Shown here piece by piece: positions 1 through 6,133 of a stretch of DNA of 8,944 bases. Made by a program: the position numbers and the translations under genes. Source of the stretch: Candidatus Lernaella stagnicola. Lineage in GTDB: Bacteria > Lernaellota > Lernaellaia > Lernaellales > Lernaellaceae. The notes beneath the pieces were generated by a model. The model was not told the DNA's origin and did not search any database. It saw only the letters and a program-made list of their open reading frames with translations. The stretch covers positions 1 to 8,944 of the forward strand of contig JAVCCK010000012.1 in NCBI GenBank assembly GCA_030765525.1. Reading direction: 5' to 3'. Each line of letters starts with the position of its first letter. Positions within the stretch are counted from its first letter, which is position 1.

Positions 1-219
1 GACGACGATGATGACGACGATGATGACGACGATGATGACGACGATGATGACGACGACGATGACGACGACGACGATGATGACGACGATGATGATGACGACG
101 ATGATGACGATGATGACGACGACAATGATAATGACAACGATAACGACGACAACGACGACAATGATGACGACGACAATGATAATGACGATGACAACGACGA
201 CAACAATGACAACGACGAT
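1..219 (+). repeat. (RAY)n low-complexity tract encoding Asp/Asn, with a 12-bp tandem repeat at its 5' edge
   Basis: Every codon from 1 to 219 is GAC, GAT, AAC or AAT. Bases 1-48 are four exact copies of the 12-mer GACGACGATGAT, and the array probably continues left of the window. Farther right the order becomes irregular. The exact part could change length by replication slippage in 3-bp steps without breaking the frame. Confidence 0.9.
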
Positions 220-297
220 ACAGACGACGCCGATGATGACACCGGCGGATCCCGCCAGGTCGACGAGGGCGACGACGGCGCTTGTTGCGGCGGTTGA
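1..297 (+). CDS. C-terminal end of a protein with a long Asp/Asn tract and Cys-Cys-Gly-Gly terminus (5' partial)
   Basis: Frame 1 is open from the left edge to a TGA at 295-297. The first 73 visible codons are all Asp or Asn: the first 41 are Asp only, then 12 Asn are mixed into the next 32. A short less regular stretch follows (T-D-D-A-D-D-D-T-G-G-S-R-Q-V-D-E-G-D-D-G-A) and the protein ends C-C-G-G. No folded domain is visible, so the function is unknown; the catalytic or binding part must lie upstream of the window. Frame 1 was chosen because three other acidic proteins here use the same Asp/Asn reading, and because the GH123 protein at 6134-8245 also ends in an acidic tail plus Cys-Gly-Gly. 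The alternative frame gives an implausible Met/Thr repeat that would run through the terminator downstream. By analogy this is probably an exported protein with a C-terminal acidic tether (inference). Confidence 0.75.
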   Translation, partial: DDDDDDDDDDDDDDDDDDDDDDDDDDDDDDDDDDDDDDDDDNDNDNDNDDNDDNDDDDNDNDDDNDDNNDNDDTDDADDDTGGSRQVDEGDDGACCGG

Positions 298-315
298 TCG
301 CTTGGACATACCCAA

Positions 316-343
316 AAAACGGCGCCCGTTGAGGCGCCGTTTT
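316..343 (+). terminator. Rho-independent terminator of the Asp/Asn-rich gene
   Basis: A perfect 11-bp inverted repeat, AAAACGGCGCC (316-326) and GGCGCCGTTTT (333-343), flanks the six-base loop CGTTGA. The T-run at the end of the stem continues as CATTT. It lies 18 nt after the stop at 297 and 77 nt before the next start. It ends the first transcript and, because it has an A-tract on the left side, could also act in the reverse direction. Confidence 0.88.
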
Positions 344-420
344 CATTTGGGCGACAATCCGTTTTTCGTGCGGCGGGAAGATGATACGCTACGGCGTAAC
401 GCGCTTTCACTGGAGTTCCC
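344..420 (+). promoter_or_regulatory. Leader of the SGNH hydrolase gene with its ribosome binding site
   Basis: This 77-nt gap follows the terminator, so the promoter of the next gene must lie here or overlap the terminator. No convincing -35/-10 pair is visible; GATACG near 380 is a poor -10 candidate. GGAG at 412-415, five bases before the ATG at 421, is a good Shine-Dalgarno sequence and fixes that start. Confidence 0.5.
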
Positions 421-1779
421 ATGACCGGTGCCGATCACCGCAGCAGTCCCTCCCGAGCCCGTCGCTTTGCGTTCGCGGCAGCGGCGGTGGTCTTCGCCCT
501 GGCGCTGGCGGAGGTCGGCGCGCGTGTTGCGGGCGCCTGGGGCCGGGAAGCCGGGTTCGTGCTGCGGCGACCCGAGGCGACCGAGCGCCGGCCCGGCCCG
601 TACTATCCCATTCAATTGCGGAAGGACGAGTGCCAGGCGACGTTGACCGTGCGTCCGCCGAACGTCGTTCTGCACGGGAATCGCGATCTGATCGATCCGC
701 GGCTGCGCGAATGGAAGAACCCGCCGAAAGGCCCGGAAGAAAAGCGCGTGTTCGTCGTCGGCGGGTCGGCGGCGTGGGGCGCGGGGGTGGAGTACCCGCA
801 GACATTCGCCGGGCGCTTGGACGTGGCGTTGGGGCCGGGTGTCGAGGTGATCAACGCGGCGGAAAACGGGATGCAATCGCACATGGTGGCGCGTGTCGCG
901 GCGCGAATTGCCACGTGTTTTCAGCCCGACGCCGTGGTTGTGTTGACGGGCAATAACGAATGGATGGCGTGGCGGTACCGGCACCATGTGTCGGCATTAG
1001 AGTCGTTGCACTACCGCGCGCAGCGGGTCTCTGCTGCGTATCGTTTGCTGGCCTCGTGGCAGCGGCAACTGCAACCGGTCTCGCAGCGTCGAACGATCGC
1101 CTTGGGGCGTGACCCGAACTTCGACGCCGATGCCGGCTGCGGTCTGAATGCTCCGTTCGGTGATCCGGCCGGTTACGATCCTGCCACGTGGAAGCGGGAT
1201 CGCGGCGAATATTTGGCTTCGTTTCGCCACAACGTAGAGCAGTTGCTTGAGTTCGCGAAGGTCGCCAAGGTGCCGGTGGTGTTTGTGACGACACCGTATC
1301 GGCGCCGGCTGTGTCCGCAATATTTCGCTCAGCAACCGGTCGGCAACCGCGCCGCGCGCCGCGCTTTACGCAGTGCCCTTGAGAAAACGGACGCCGGTGA
1401 TTACGCGGGCGCCCTCGCCGAACTGCAAATCGCCGAGCAGGCGGCGCCGAATTCTCCTCTACCGCCGTACGTGCGCGGCCAAGCTCTGGCGGCGTTGGAG
1501 CGGCAAAAAGAAGCCGCGGCGGCGTTCGCGGAATCGCGAGAAAAAATGTGCAGCAATCTTGCGGCACCGGAGCGTATCAACGCGGTCATTCGGGACGCGG
1601 CAAAAACAGGCGGGGCGATGATCGTCGACGCCGATGCAGCGTTCACGGCAGCAGCTGGCGATCCCTTGGCGGCCGACGAGTTGTTCCATGATTTCTGCCA
1701 CCCGACGGACGCCGGGCACGCGGTTATCGCCGAGGCGCTGCTGCCGCCATTAACCGCGCTCCTGGCCGCAAGACCCTAA
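421..1779 (+). CDS. Membrane-anchored SGNH/GDSL-type hydrolase with TPR-like insert
   Basis: This 452-residue protein has a basic N-terminus followed by a hydrophobic helix at about residues 16-30, which is an uncleaved anchor or a signal peptide; the rest should be outside the cytoplasm. SGNH landmarks are present in order. G-G-S-A-A-W-G at 114-120 gives nucleophile Ser116. N-A-A-E-N-G at 145-150 matches block II with its oxyanion Gly. T-G-N-N-E at 176-180 matches the block III GxND motif. D-F-C-H at 424-427 provides Asp424 and His427. Between blocks III and V, residues about 309-375 are Ala/Leu-rich helical pairs resembling TPR repeats. Family members hydrolyse or transfer acyl esters, often on polysaccharides; the substrate here is unknown. 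GGAG at 412-415 supports the ATG at 421. The gene stands alone after a terminator and converges on the gene at 1850-2719. Confidence 0.82.
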   Translation: MTGADHRSSPSRARRFAFAAAAVVFALALAEVGARVAGAWGREAGFVLRRPEATERRPGPYYPIQLRKDECQATLTVRPPNVVLHGNRDLIDPRLREWKNPPKGPEEKRVFVVGGSAAWGAGVEYPQTFAGRLDVALGPGVEVINAAENGMQSHMVARVAARIATCFQPDAVVVLTGNNEWMAWRYRHHVSALESLHYRAQRVSAAYRLLASWQRQLQPVSQRRTIALGRDPNFDADAGCGLNAPFGDPAGYDPATWKRDRGEYLASFRHNVEQLLEFAKVAKVPVVFVTTPYRRRLCPQYFAQQPVGNRAARRALRSALEKTDAGDYAGALAELQIAEQAAPNSPLPPYVRGQALAALERQKEAAAAFAESREKMCSNLAAPERINAVIRDAAKTGGAMIVDADAAFTAAAGDPLAADELFHDFCHPTDAGHAVIAEALLPPLTALLAARP

Positions 1780-1818
1780 CGGCCGTGCGCGGGATAGCGC
1801 GCCTCTTATTCGGCCGTT
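1778..1818. terminator. Nested inverted repeat between convergent genes, possible bidirectional terminator
   Basis: AACGGCCG (1778-1785, overlapping the stop codon of the SGNH gene) pairs perfectly with CGGCCGTT (1811-1818). Inside it, GCGCG (1787-1791) pairs with CGCGC (1798-1802) around a six-base loop. No clear T-run follows on either strand, so it is not a textbook intrinsic terminator. Its position between two convergent genes still fits a transcription end point. A small symmetric TGCAA/TTGCA element follows immediately. Confidence 0.4.
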
Positions 1819-1849
1819 GCAAATTGCAGGTACGAAACTTCCCCCGATA

Positions 1850-2719
1850 TCACGACAGACGCGAAGCCGTTCGCCCCATCGCTGGCGGCGGTGGATTACT
1901 GGATTTCAAATTCCCGGCGTCGGCGACGAGGCGCTCCAGGCTAAGGGCGAACTTGTTGAGGTGGTAGCCGTCGATGAGGCGGTGGTCGAAGGTGACCGCC
2001 AGGGGCAGCACCTCGCGTTCGTGCCATTGGCCCTCGATTTTCACCGGCCGTGTCACCGTGCCGTGGAGGAACACGCGGGTGATGGCGCGCATAATGTGGG
2101 TGGCGTTTTTCGTGATCAGAAATTTCGCCTCGCCACGATACGCGGCGTTGGTCAACACAACGTTGGTGCTCAAGCCGCGTTGGTACATGACGCGAAAACG
2201 CACGCGCTCGGGAATCAGTTTGTAGAGCCGCGACCGAATCAGAAACTTGACGCGCCGATCGGTGGGCGGAAAGTTCGTCGCGCCGTAATGTTCCACCGCC
2301 TCGTTTTTGAGGCGTTCGAATTCGTCGAAGATGTCGGGCAGCGAGCGGCGGTGGGGTTCGTCGATGATGATCGCTGTGAGCACGTGGTTGTCGCCCGGCA
2401 ACAATAGAGGATTGGTGATGTCGACGGTTTCCATTTCGTAAATGCGGTCATCGAGCACGACTTGATTGAACGCCGGATTCTCGGCGATGGCGGCGGCCAG
2501 CAACTTGTTGGCCACGTGAGTCAGGGACACGCGACGGCCGCTTTCGCGGCGAACATCTTCGACGAGGCGCTTGAGCGGGGCGGCGTCGAGTTCGATGGCG
2601 GCCGACAAATAAGGATCGGGCGACGGTGAAAGAATGTGAATCAAGTTCATTCGAGAAAAGCCGAGTTCCTCGTCGCTGATACGTCGCCACCGTAATGGCC
2701 GTGTTGTGTCGGGAGCCAT
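1850..2719 (-). CDS. Stand-alone acyltransferase of the 2-oxoacid dehydrogenase E2 catalytic-domain family
   Basis: This 289-residue protein resembles the C-terminal catalytic (chloramphenicol-acetyltransferase-fold) domain of dihydrolipoyl acyltransferases. The signature is F-D-H-R-L-I-D-G at residues 244-251, the family H-x-x-x-D-G motif, giving catalytic His246 and Asp250. The region around residues 35-130 (D-P-Y-L-S-A, a V-S-L-T-H-V-A-N-K helix, then L-L-L-P-G-D-N-H-V-L-T-A) fits the same fold. There is no lipoyl domain and no peripheral-subunit-binding domain. No E1, E3 or lipoylation gene is nearby either, so a classical dehydrogenase complex role is unlikely and the acyl donor and acceptor are unknown. 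It has no signal peptide, so it is cytoplasmic. The ATG at 2717-2719 (minus) has only a distant GAGG about 11 nt upstream; the next Met, residue 24, is a possible but less likely start. The C-terminus is Pro/Ser-rich. Confidence 0.78.
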   Translation of the reverse strand: MAPDTTRPLRWRRISDEELGFSRMNLIHILSPSPDPYLSAAIELDAAPLKRLVEDVRRESGRRVSLTHVANKLLAAAIAENPAFNQVVLDDRIYEMETVDITNPLLLPGDNHVLTAIIIDEPHRRSLPDIFDEFERLKNEAVEHYGATNFPPTDRRVKFLIRSRLYKLIPERVRFRVMYQRGLSTNVVLTNAAYRGEAKFLITKNATHIMRAITRVFLHGTVTRPVKIEGQWHEREVLPLAVTFDHRLIDGYHLNKFALSLERLVADAGNLKSSNPPPPAMGRTASRLS

Positions 2720-2810
2720 TTGACTAATCGCCTCGCTTCAGTCATTCGTCACATAGTGTAACACCAATTGCGGCGCATAGAAGTGGGAGGCGGCGCATCG
2801 GGGGTGAAGC
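2720..2810. promoter_or_regulatory. Divergent intergenic region between acyltransferase and alpha/beta hydrolase genes
   Basis: These 91 bp must hold the promoters of both divergent genes, but no good sigma-70 pair could be assigned. Three elements stand out: a symmetric GTGT-A-ACAC at 2756-2764; a 9-bp direct repeat GCGGCGCAT at 2770-2778 and 2790-2798, exactly 20 bp apart; and the Shine-Dalgarno GGGGTGA at 2801-2807 for the ATG at 2811. The two repeats could be regulator sites, which is inference only. Confidence 0.4.
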
Positions 2811-3791
2811 ATGAAACGCCACGATATCGAAGCTAAAAAACAATACGCGCGCGACGCGGCCAAGCGCTTTGCCGCCCACGTACCGGGCTTGCGCGAGGCC
2901 GTGGGCGAACCGGCGCGAGTCGACGATTTCATCTCCGCCATTCGCGAGGAATTCGTCACATGGCGCGGGCTGCGGCTGCATCTGGATATCTATGAGTCGG
3001 CGCCCACCGATCCGGTACTGATCTTTCACGGCGGCATCGGTACCTACGTTCGCTTCTATGTCGCGATGTTGGCGCTGCTGAGCCGGCGTGGTTTCAATAT
3101 CATCGCCGTCGACCGACCGGGTCACGGTTTTTCCGAGGGCAAAGTCGGCGATTGCACCGTGGAGGATGTGCGCGATTTCCTGCCGCTGGTCATCGAGAAA
3201 GCGGGCGAGTGGTTCAACGATCGCATCGGCATGTTCGGGTCGAGCCTCGGCGGGATCACGACGTTTTATCTACTGCCGGATGTCCGCGGCATTCGCTCGG
3301 CGCTTTGTCACAATTGGCTGCTGCCCGGCGAGTTGCCGGCCCCCAACAAGGGCTTGCTTCGCTCGGTGGCGAGACTGGGCGCCCGCCTGGTGCCGCGCGC
3401 TTCCGTGCCGATGAGTTTACTGCTCGATGAAGAGATGATCGCGGCCCTGTCCGTGACGCCCTTCGTGGAGGAGTATTTCCGTGCCTATCGCGACGATCCG
3501 GTTTTGTGCTCGACGCTGACGCTGCGATCGGTCGTGTCGTTTTTTGGTGGCTACCGCCCGTGGTGCTCCTTCCGGGAAGTCGAGATCCCGGTGTTGGGCT
3601 TGATCGGTGAGAACGACGGCATGTTGCCCTTGGACGCCGGCCGACGCTGGTGGACGGCGGCGAACCTGCCGCATGGCGAACTGCACGTCATTCCCGGGGC
3701 GCACCATCTCCTTTTCCACGACCATCTCGCCGAGAGCCTGCCGGTTGTGGCGGATTGGTTCGATCGCACCCTCCGGCAGGGAAAAGTTTGA
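2811..3791 (+). CDS. Alpha/beta hydrolase
   Basis: This 326-residue protein has the full alpha/beta-hydrolase motif set. F-H-G-G at 72-75 forms the oxyanion-hole loop. D-R-P-G-H-G at 101-106 is the usual strand-4 turn. G-S-S-L-G at 143-147 is the nucleophile elbow with Ser145. G-E-N-D at 266-269 gives Asp269, and G-A-H-H at 296-299 gives His298. The cap region lies at about residues 165-255. Length and motif order are normal for a soluble esterase, lipase or related hydrolase; the substrate cannot be told. The first 40 residues are charged and helical, without a signal peptide, so a cytoplasmic location is likely. GGGGTGA just upstream supports the ATG at 2811. It is divergent from the acyltransferase gene and a separate unit from the lipoprotein gene downstream, which seems to have its own promoter. 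Confidence 0.88.
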   Translation: MKRHDIEAKKQYARDAAKRFAAHVPGLREAVGEPARVDDFISAIREEFVTWRGLRLHLDIYESAPTDPVLIFHGGIGTYVRFYVAMLALLSRRGFNIIAVDRPGHGFSEGKVGDCTVEDVRDFLPLVIEKAGEWFNDRIGMFGSSLGGITTFYLLPDVRGIRSALCHNWLLPGELPAPNKGLLRSVARLGARLVPRASVPMSLLLDEEMIAALSVTPFVEEYFRAYRDDPVLCSTLTLRSVVSFFGGYRPWCSFREVEIPVLGLIGENDGMLPLDAGRRWWTAANLPHGELHVIPGAHHLLFHDHLAESLPVVADWFDRTLRQGKV

Positions 3792-3821
3792 CTGTCGGTC
3801 CGCAACTAATATCCTTGCAAG

Positions 3822-3849
3822 TTGACCGCGTCGGGATTAACCTTACAAA
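3822..3849 (+). promoter_or_regulatory. Candidate sigma-70 promoter for the arylsulfotransferase-like lipoprotein
   Basis: TTGACC (3822-3827, five of six matches to the -35 consensus) is separated by 16 bp from TACAAA (3844-3849, four of six matches to the -10). Transcription would begin near 3856, leaving a leader of about 47 nt before the ATG at 3903. It lies 30 bp after the stop of the upstream hydrolase gene. Confidence 0.42.
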
Positions 3850-3870
3850 GCAAGTACGGAATCAGAAGTT

Positions 3871-3901
3871 GGGGAGGATCAACCGAAAGAACGGGTTGGT
3901 C
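3871..3901 (+). promoter_or_regulatory. Strong Shine-Dalgarno followed by a hairpin that abuts the start codon
   Basis: GGGGAGG (3871-3877) is the best ribosome binding site nearby, yet it ends 25 nt before the ATG at 3903 and no start codon lies at normal spacing. GATCAACC (3877-3884) can pair over 8 bp, with one G-U pair, with GGTTGGTC (3894-3901) around a nine-base loop. The folded hairpin would remove most of the intervening RNA and bring the site next to the ATG. The pairing is seen in the sequence; its effect on translation is inferred. Confidence 0.45.
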
Positions 3902-3902
3902 A

Positions 3903-5546
3903 ATGAGAAAGCAAATTTTGTGTTTAGGTTTGACGATCCTGTTTCTTTTCTTGGTCGTCGGATGTGGTGGTATGGGCGAAAACCAAAAAGACGCCACTAC
4001 GTCTGAACCAGCCGACGATGACACCGTTGCCGACGACGATGATAACGACAATGACGATGATAACGACGTCGACGATGACGACGATGATAATGATGACGAC
4101 AACGATAATGATGATGACGACGACAATAATGACAATAATGACAACAATAACGACGATAATGATGACGATAACGACGATGACGACGACAACACGCCTCAAA
4201 CCGCTTGCCAGATCATCGACCTAACGTTTCTCCCGGAGCCTGATTACAATAGCTTAGCCAAAGCCGTTCAGGTGACCACCGATCATCCGTGTTCGCTCAC
4301 CGCCCGAATCAGCGCACCCGACATGCCGGGGTACGGCGTTCCCGAACAGGAAAGCTCCCCGGTGGGGACGAAGCATGGATTCGCCTTTTTCGGTTTGGTG
4401 GCCGATACGGAATTTACGGTCGAAGTATATAGCGCCGACGAGTTGAATTCGTTGCTTGGATCGGCGAGCTTCTCGACCGATCCGCTGCCCATATGGGTAA
4501 GCGCCCCTGACGTGGTGGAATATACCGGCCCCGCGCCTAGCCCGGCGGCGGATTGGGTCGTAATAACCCACGCCGGCCAGGTGCTTCTCATCGACCGCGA
4601 GGGGCGGGTTCGCTTCTATCGCAATGTGTTCGCGCCCTGGACGTACTTCCCGCCGATGAGCATCCTCCACGTGACGCCAGACGCCGAGATTATCATCGCC
4701 AAACACGACGGCATTTGGACCGTGCGCCGTGACGGCAGCATAGAAATGCTTTACGTACCCAACCTGGATGATCCGGTTTTCCTCTCCTACCACCATCAAA
4801 TGTATTTCGCCGACGACTTGAGTTTCACCTATAGCTTGTTCAATCAATTCGGGCCCGGATTTGAATGTGACCTTACGACGCCGACAAACTTGGCCGTCGG
4901 CGACGGTGTTGTTCGCCTCGATGTCTCGGGGCGGGAAGTGTGGCGTTGGTCGGTGTTCGATCATACGGATGAAATTCCCCCCGAAGACATGTCGCCGATG
5001 ACCTGTTCGTTTTTTGAAAACTACTTTGGGGCGGGAACGATCAACTGGACACACGCCAACTCGGTCTATCCGGTTCCGGGCGAAGATGCCGTTATCGTAT
5101 CCTTCCGGAACATCAACCGTGTCGTGAAAATTGATACGGTGAGCGGCGATGTGTTGTGGCAGATGGGCCCCGGTATGGATTTCGAACTGGAGAGCGGCTC
5201 GTGGTTTTCGATACAGCATGACGCGCAGATTCTGCCGAACGGCAATTTGCTGCTCTACGATAACCATTACGCCGTGACCCCGACGTGGTCGCGAGGATTG
5301 GAAATCGCCTTCGACGAAACGACTTTTGAGGCGCAGATTGTGTGGGAATCTTACACCGGACCTTCGGCGGTGCTGGGCACCATCGACCGCTTGGATGACG
5401 GCACCACTCTTATGAGTACCGGTACCGCCTGCACTGTGGAATTTGCGGATCAAAGCGGCAATCAAATATGGCGCGGACATTTGCCGGGTATCTTGGAAAT
5501 ACTTCACGCAGAGACGCTCCCGTCCACGTGGCGCGAAAAGGATTGA
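3903..5546 (+). CDS. Lipoprotein with Asp/Asn linker and arylsulfotransferase-like beta-propeller
   Basis: From the ATG at 3903 the 547-residue product has a lipoprotein signal: M-R-K, a hydrophobic core, and lipobox V-V-G-C with Cys21. Residues 38-96 are almost purely Asp/Asn. After a beta-rich segment (about 100-195), residues about 200-545 resemble a beta-propeller of the aryl-sulfate sulfotransferase (ASST) family. Its best signature is W-T-H-A-N-S with His384, then S-F-R-N-I-N-R-V-V-K-I-D with Arg402, then Q-H-D-A-Q-I-L-P-N-G-N with His439. A further pair is His297/His298. E. coli AssT uses three His and one Arg, and the 18-residue His-to-Arg spacing is the same here. ASST enzymes move sulfuryl groups between phenols outside the cytoplasm, independently of PAPS. 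Catalysis by this protein is not proven; a non-enzymatic propeller is possible. An in-frame TTG at 3822 was rejected because it buries the signal peptide. Confidence 0.8.
   Translation: MRKQILCLGLTILFLFLVVGCGGMGENQKDATTSEPADDDTVADDDDNDNDDDNDVDDDDDDNDDDNDNDDDDDNNDNNDNNNDDNDDDNDDDDDNTPQTACQIIDLTFLPEPDYNSLAKAVQVTTDHPCSLTARISAPDMPGYGVPEQESSPVGTKHGFAFFGLVADTEFTVEVYSADELNSLLGSASFSTDPLPIWVSAPDVVEYTGPAPSPAADWVVITHAGQVLLIDREGRVRFYRNVFAPWTYFPPMSILHVTPDAEIIIAKHDGIWTVRRDGSIEMLYVPNLDDPVFLSYHHQMYFADDLSFTYSLFNQFGPGFECDLTTPTNLAVGDGVVRLDVSGREVWRWSVFDHTDEIPPEDMSPMTCSFFENYFGAGTINWTHANSVYPVPGEDAVIVSFRNINRVVKIDTVSGDVLWQMGPGMDFELESGSWFSIQHDAQILPNGNLLLYDNHYAVTPTWSRGLEIAFDETTFEAQIVWESYTGPSAVLGTIDRLDDGTTLMSTGTACTVEFADQSGNQIWRGHLPGILEILHAETLPSTWREKD
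4014..4190 (+). repeat. (RAY)n tract encoding the acidic linker of the ASST-like lipoprotein
   Basis: Of these 59 codons all but four are GAC, GAT, AAC or AAT; the exceptions are T-V-A near the start and one Val (GTC). Asn is common in the second half. The tract begins 17 residues after lipidated Cys21 and ends just before the folded part. Confidence 0.9.
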
Positions 5547-5557
5547 GTGACTGCATC

Positions 5558-5572
5558 CCGGCAAATCGCCGG
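5558..5572. terminator. Short hairpin between convergent genes, weak terminator candidate
   Basis: CCGGC (5558-5562) and GCCGG (5568-5572) form a 5-bp stem with loop AAATC, 12 nt after the stop of the ASST-like gene and 43 nt beyond the end of the convergent flavoprotein gene. No T-run follows on either strand, so termination strength is doubtful. Confidence 0.28.
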
Positions 5573-5615
5573 CTTCCTAACGAGTCCTGTTGCGTGTTTC
5601 GAGGCGGCCGGTGTG

Positions 5616-6098
5616 CTAGGTCGTTTCGGCGGGCTGAAAACCGTCCGGGCCGGGCTGTAATTCAGTCACGTGCTGGAACTCGGTAACGGCGAGGTAGCTC
5701 GTAACCTTCACGACGAGCAACGCACAATCGGCGGTCGCCACGAAATCCGTCATCGCCGGGTGCTTGGCGAGCAGCAAAGGACTCCATTGCGATTCTTGTT
5801 CGCGGTCGATTTCCCGCGCCGTGCCCAAGGCGGTCACCGCCATCGCGCGCCGTAGATCGGCTTCGTCGTTGCTGCGATTGTCGATGACAAGCGCTACGCG
5901 GGGCTCGGTAACGATGTTCCTGAACTTGCGGGTGCCGCGCAGCGTCGCGAAAACGATGTGCCGCAAATCCTCGGTGGCGGCGAAGGCCACAAGGCTGCCG
6001 TAGGGTTGCGCGTCGTCGCGTTTGGTGGCCAGCACCGCGAAACGTTGTTCACGAAACAGTTCGTCGATGCGTGCCAAAATTCGCGTGGATTCGTCCAA
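5616..6098 (-). CDS. Pyridoxamine 5'-phosphate oxidase-like flavin-binding protein
   Basis: This 160-residue protein fits the small split-barrel (PNPOx-like) family that binds FMN or a related flavin. It has an N-terminal helix, then F-A-V-L-A-T-K (about residues 20-26), a Y-G-S-L-V-A-F strand, an F-A-T-L-R-G-T-R-K-F-R-N-I segment (about 50-62) whose Arg/Lys residues match the flavin-phosphate site, and the conserved P-R-V-A-L-V-I-D strand. Members act as oxidases, reductases or general stress proteins; true PNP oxidase activity is not implied. The start is TTG: GGAGG lies 7 nt before it (minus strand, 6106-6110), and no ATG fits the site. The gene begins 35 nt after the stop of the GH123 gene on the same strand, so it is probably the second gene of that transcript, though no functional link is evident. 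No signal peptide; cytoplasmic. Confidence 0.82.
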   Translation of the reverse strand: MDESTRILARIDELFREQRFAVLATKRDDAQPYGSLVAFAATEDLRHIVFATLRGTRKFRNIVTEPRVALVIDNRSNDEADLRRAMAVTALGTAREIDREQESQWSPLLLAKHPAMTDFVATADCALLVVKVTSYLAVTEFQHVTELQPGPDGFQPAETT

Positions 6099-6133
6099 TG
6101 GCTATCCTCCGGCCGGTTCGGCGATTTCGTCTG

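Noticed and set aside
316-343. Inverted repeat as a mobile-element end or attachment site
   Set aside because: A 6-base loop, A/T ends and position after a stop codon fit an intrinsic terminator; no transposase or integrase gene is present.
8-424. Plus-strand reading of Met/Thr repeats (138 residues) over the first acidic tract
   Set aside because: It is the +1 shift of the Asp/Asn codons, crosses the stop and the intrinsic terminator, and has no ribosome site. The Asp/Asn frame matches three other proteins in the window.
3822-3902. Longer sulfotransferase-like protein starting at the TTG at 3822
   Set aside because: It would place 27 extra residues before a normal lipoprotein signal peptide and lacks a ribosome site; the TTG falls in the predicted -35 box.
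4014-4190. Thrombospondin type 3 or EF-hand-like calcium repeats
   Set aside because: Those need a fixed DxDxDG pattern with Gly and hydrophobic positions. These tracts have no periodic Gly or hydrophobic residues, so they are low-complexity linkers.
3924-4199. Minus-strand Val/Ile-rich reading resembling a membrane protein
   Set aside because: Reverse complements of Asp/Asn codons give Val/Ile automatically. The same artefact appears at 8271-8765. No ribosome site or domain supports either.
4254-5564. Minus-strand open frame of 436 codons
   Set aside because: It is antisense to the sulfotransferase-like gene and rich in His and Arg without recognisable motifs, typical of a GC-rich shadow frame.
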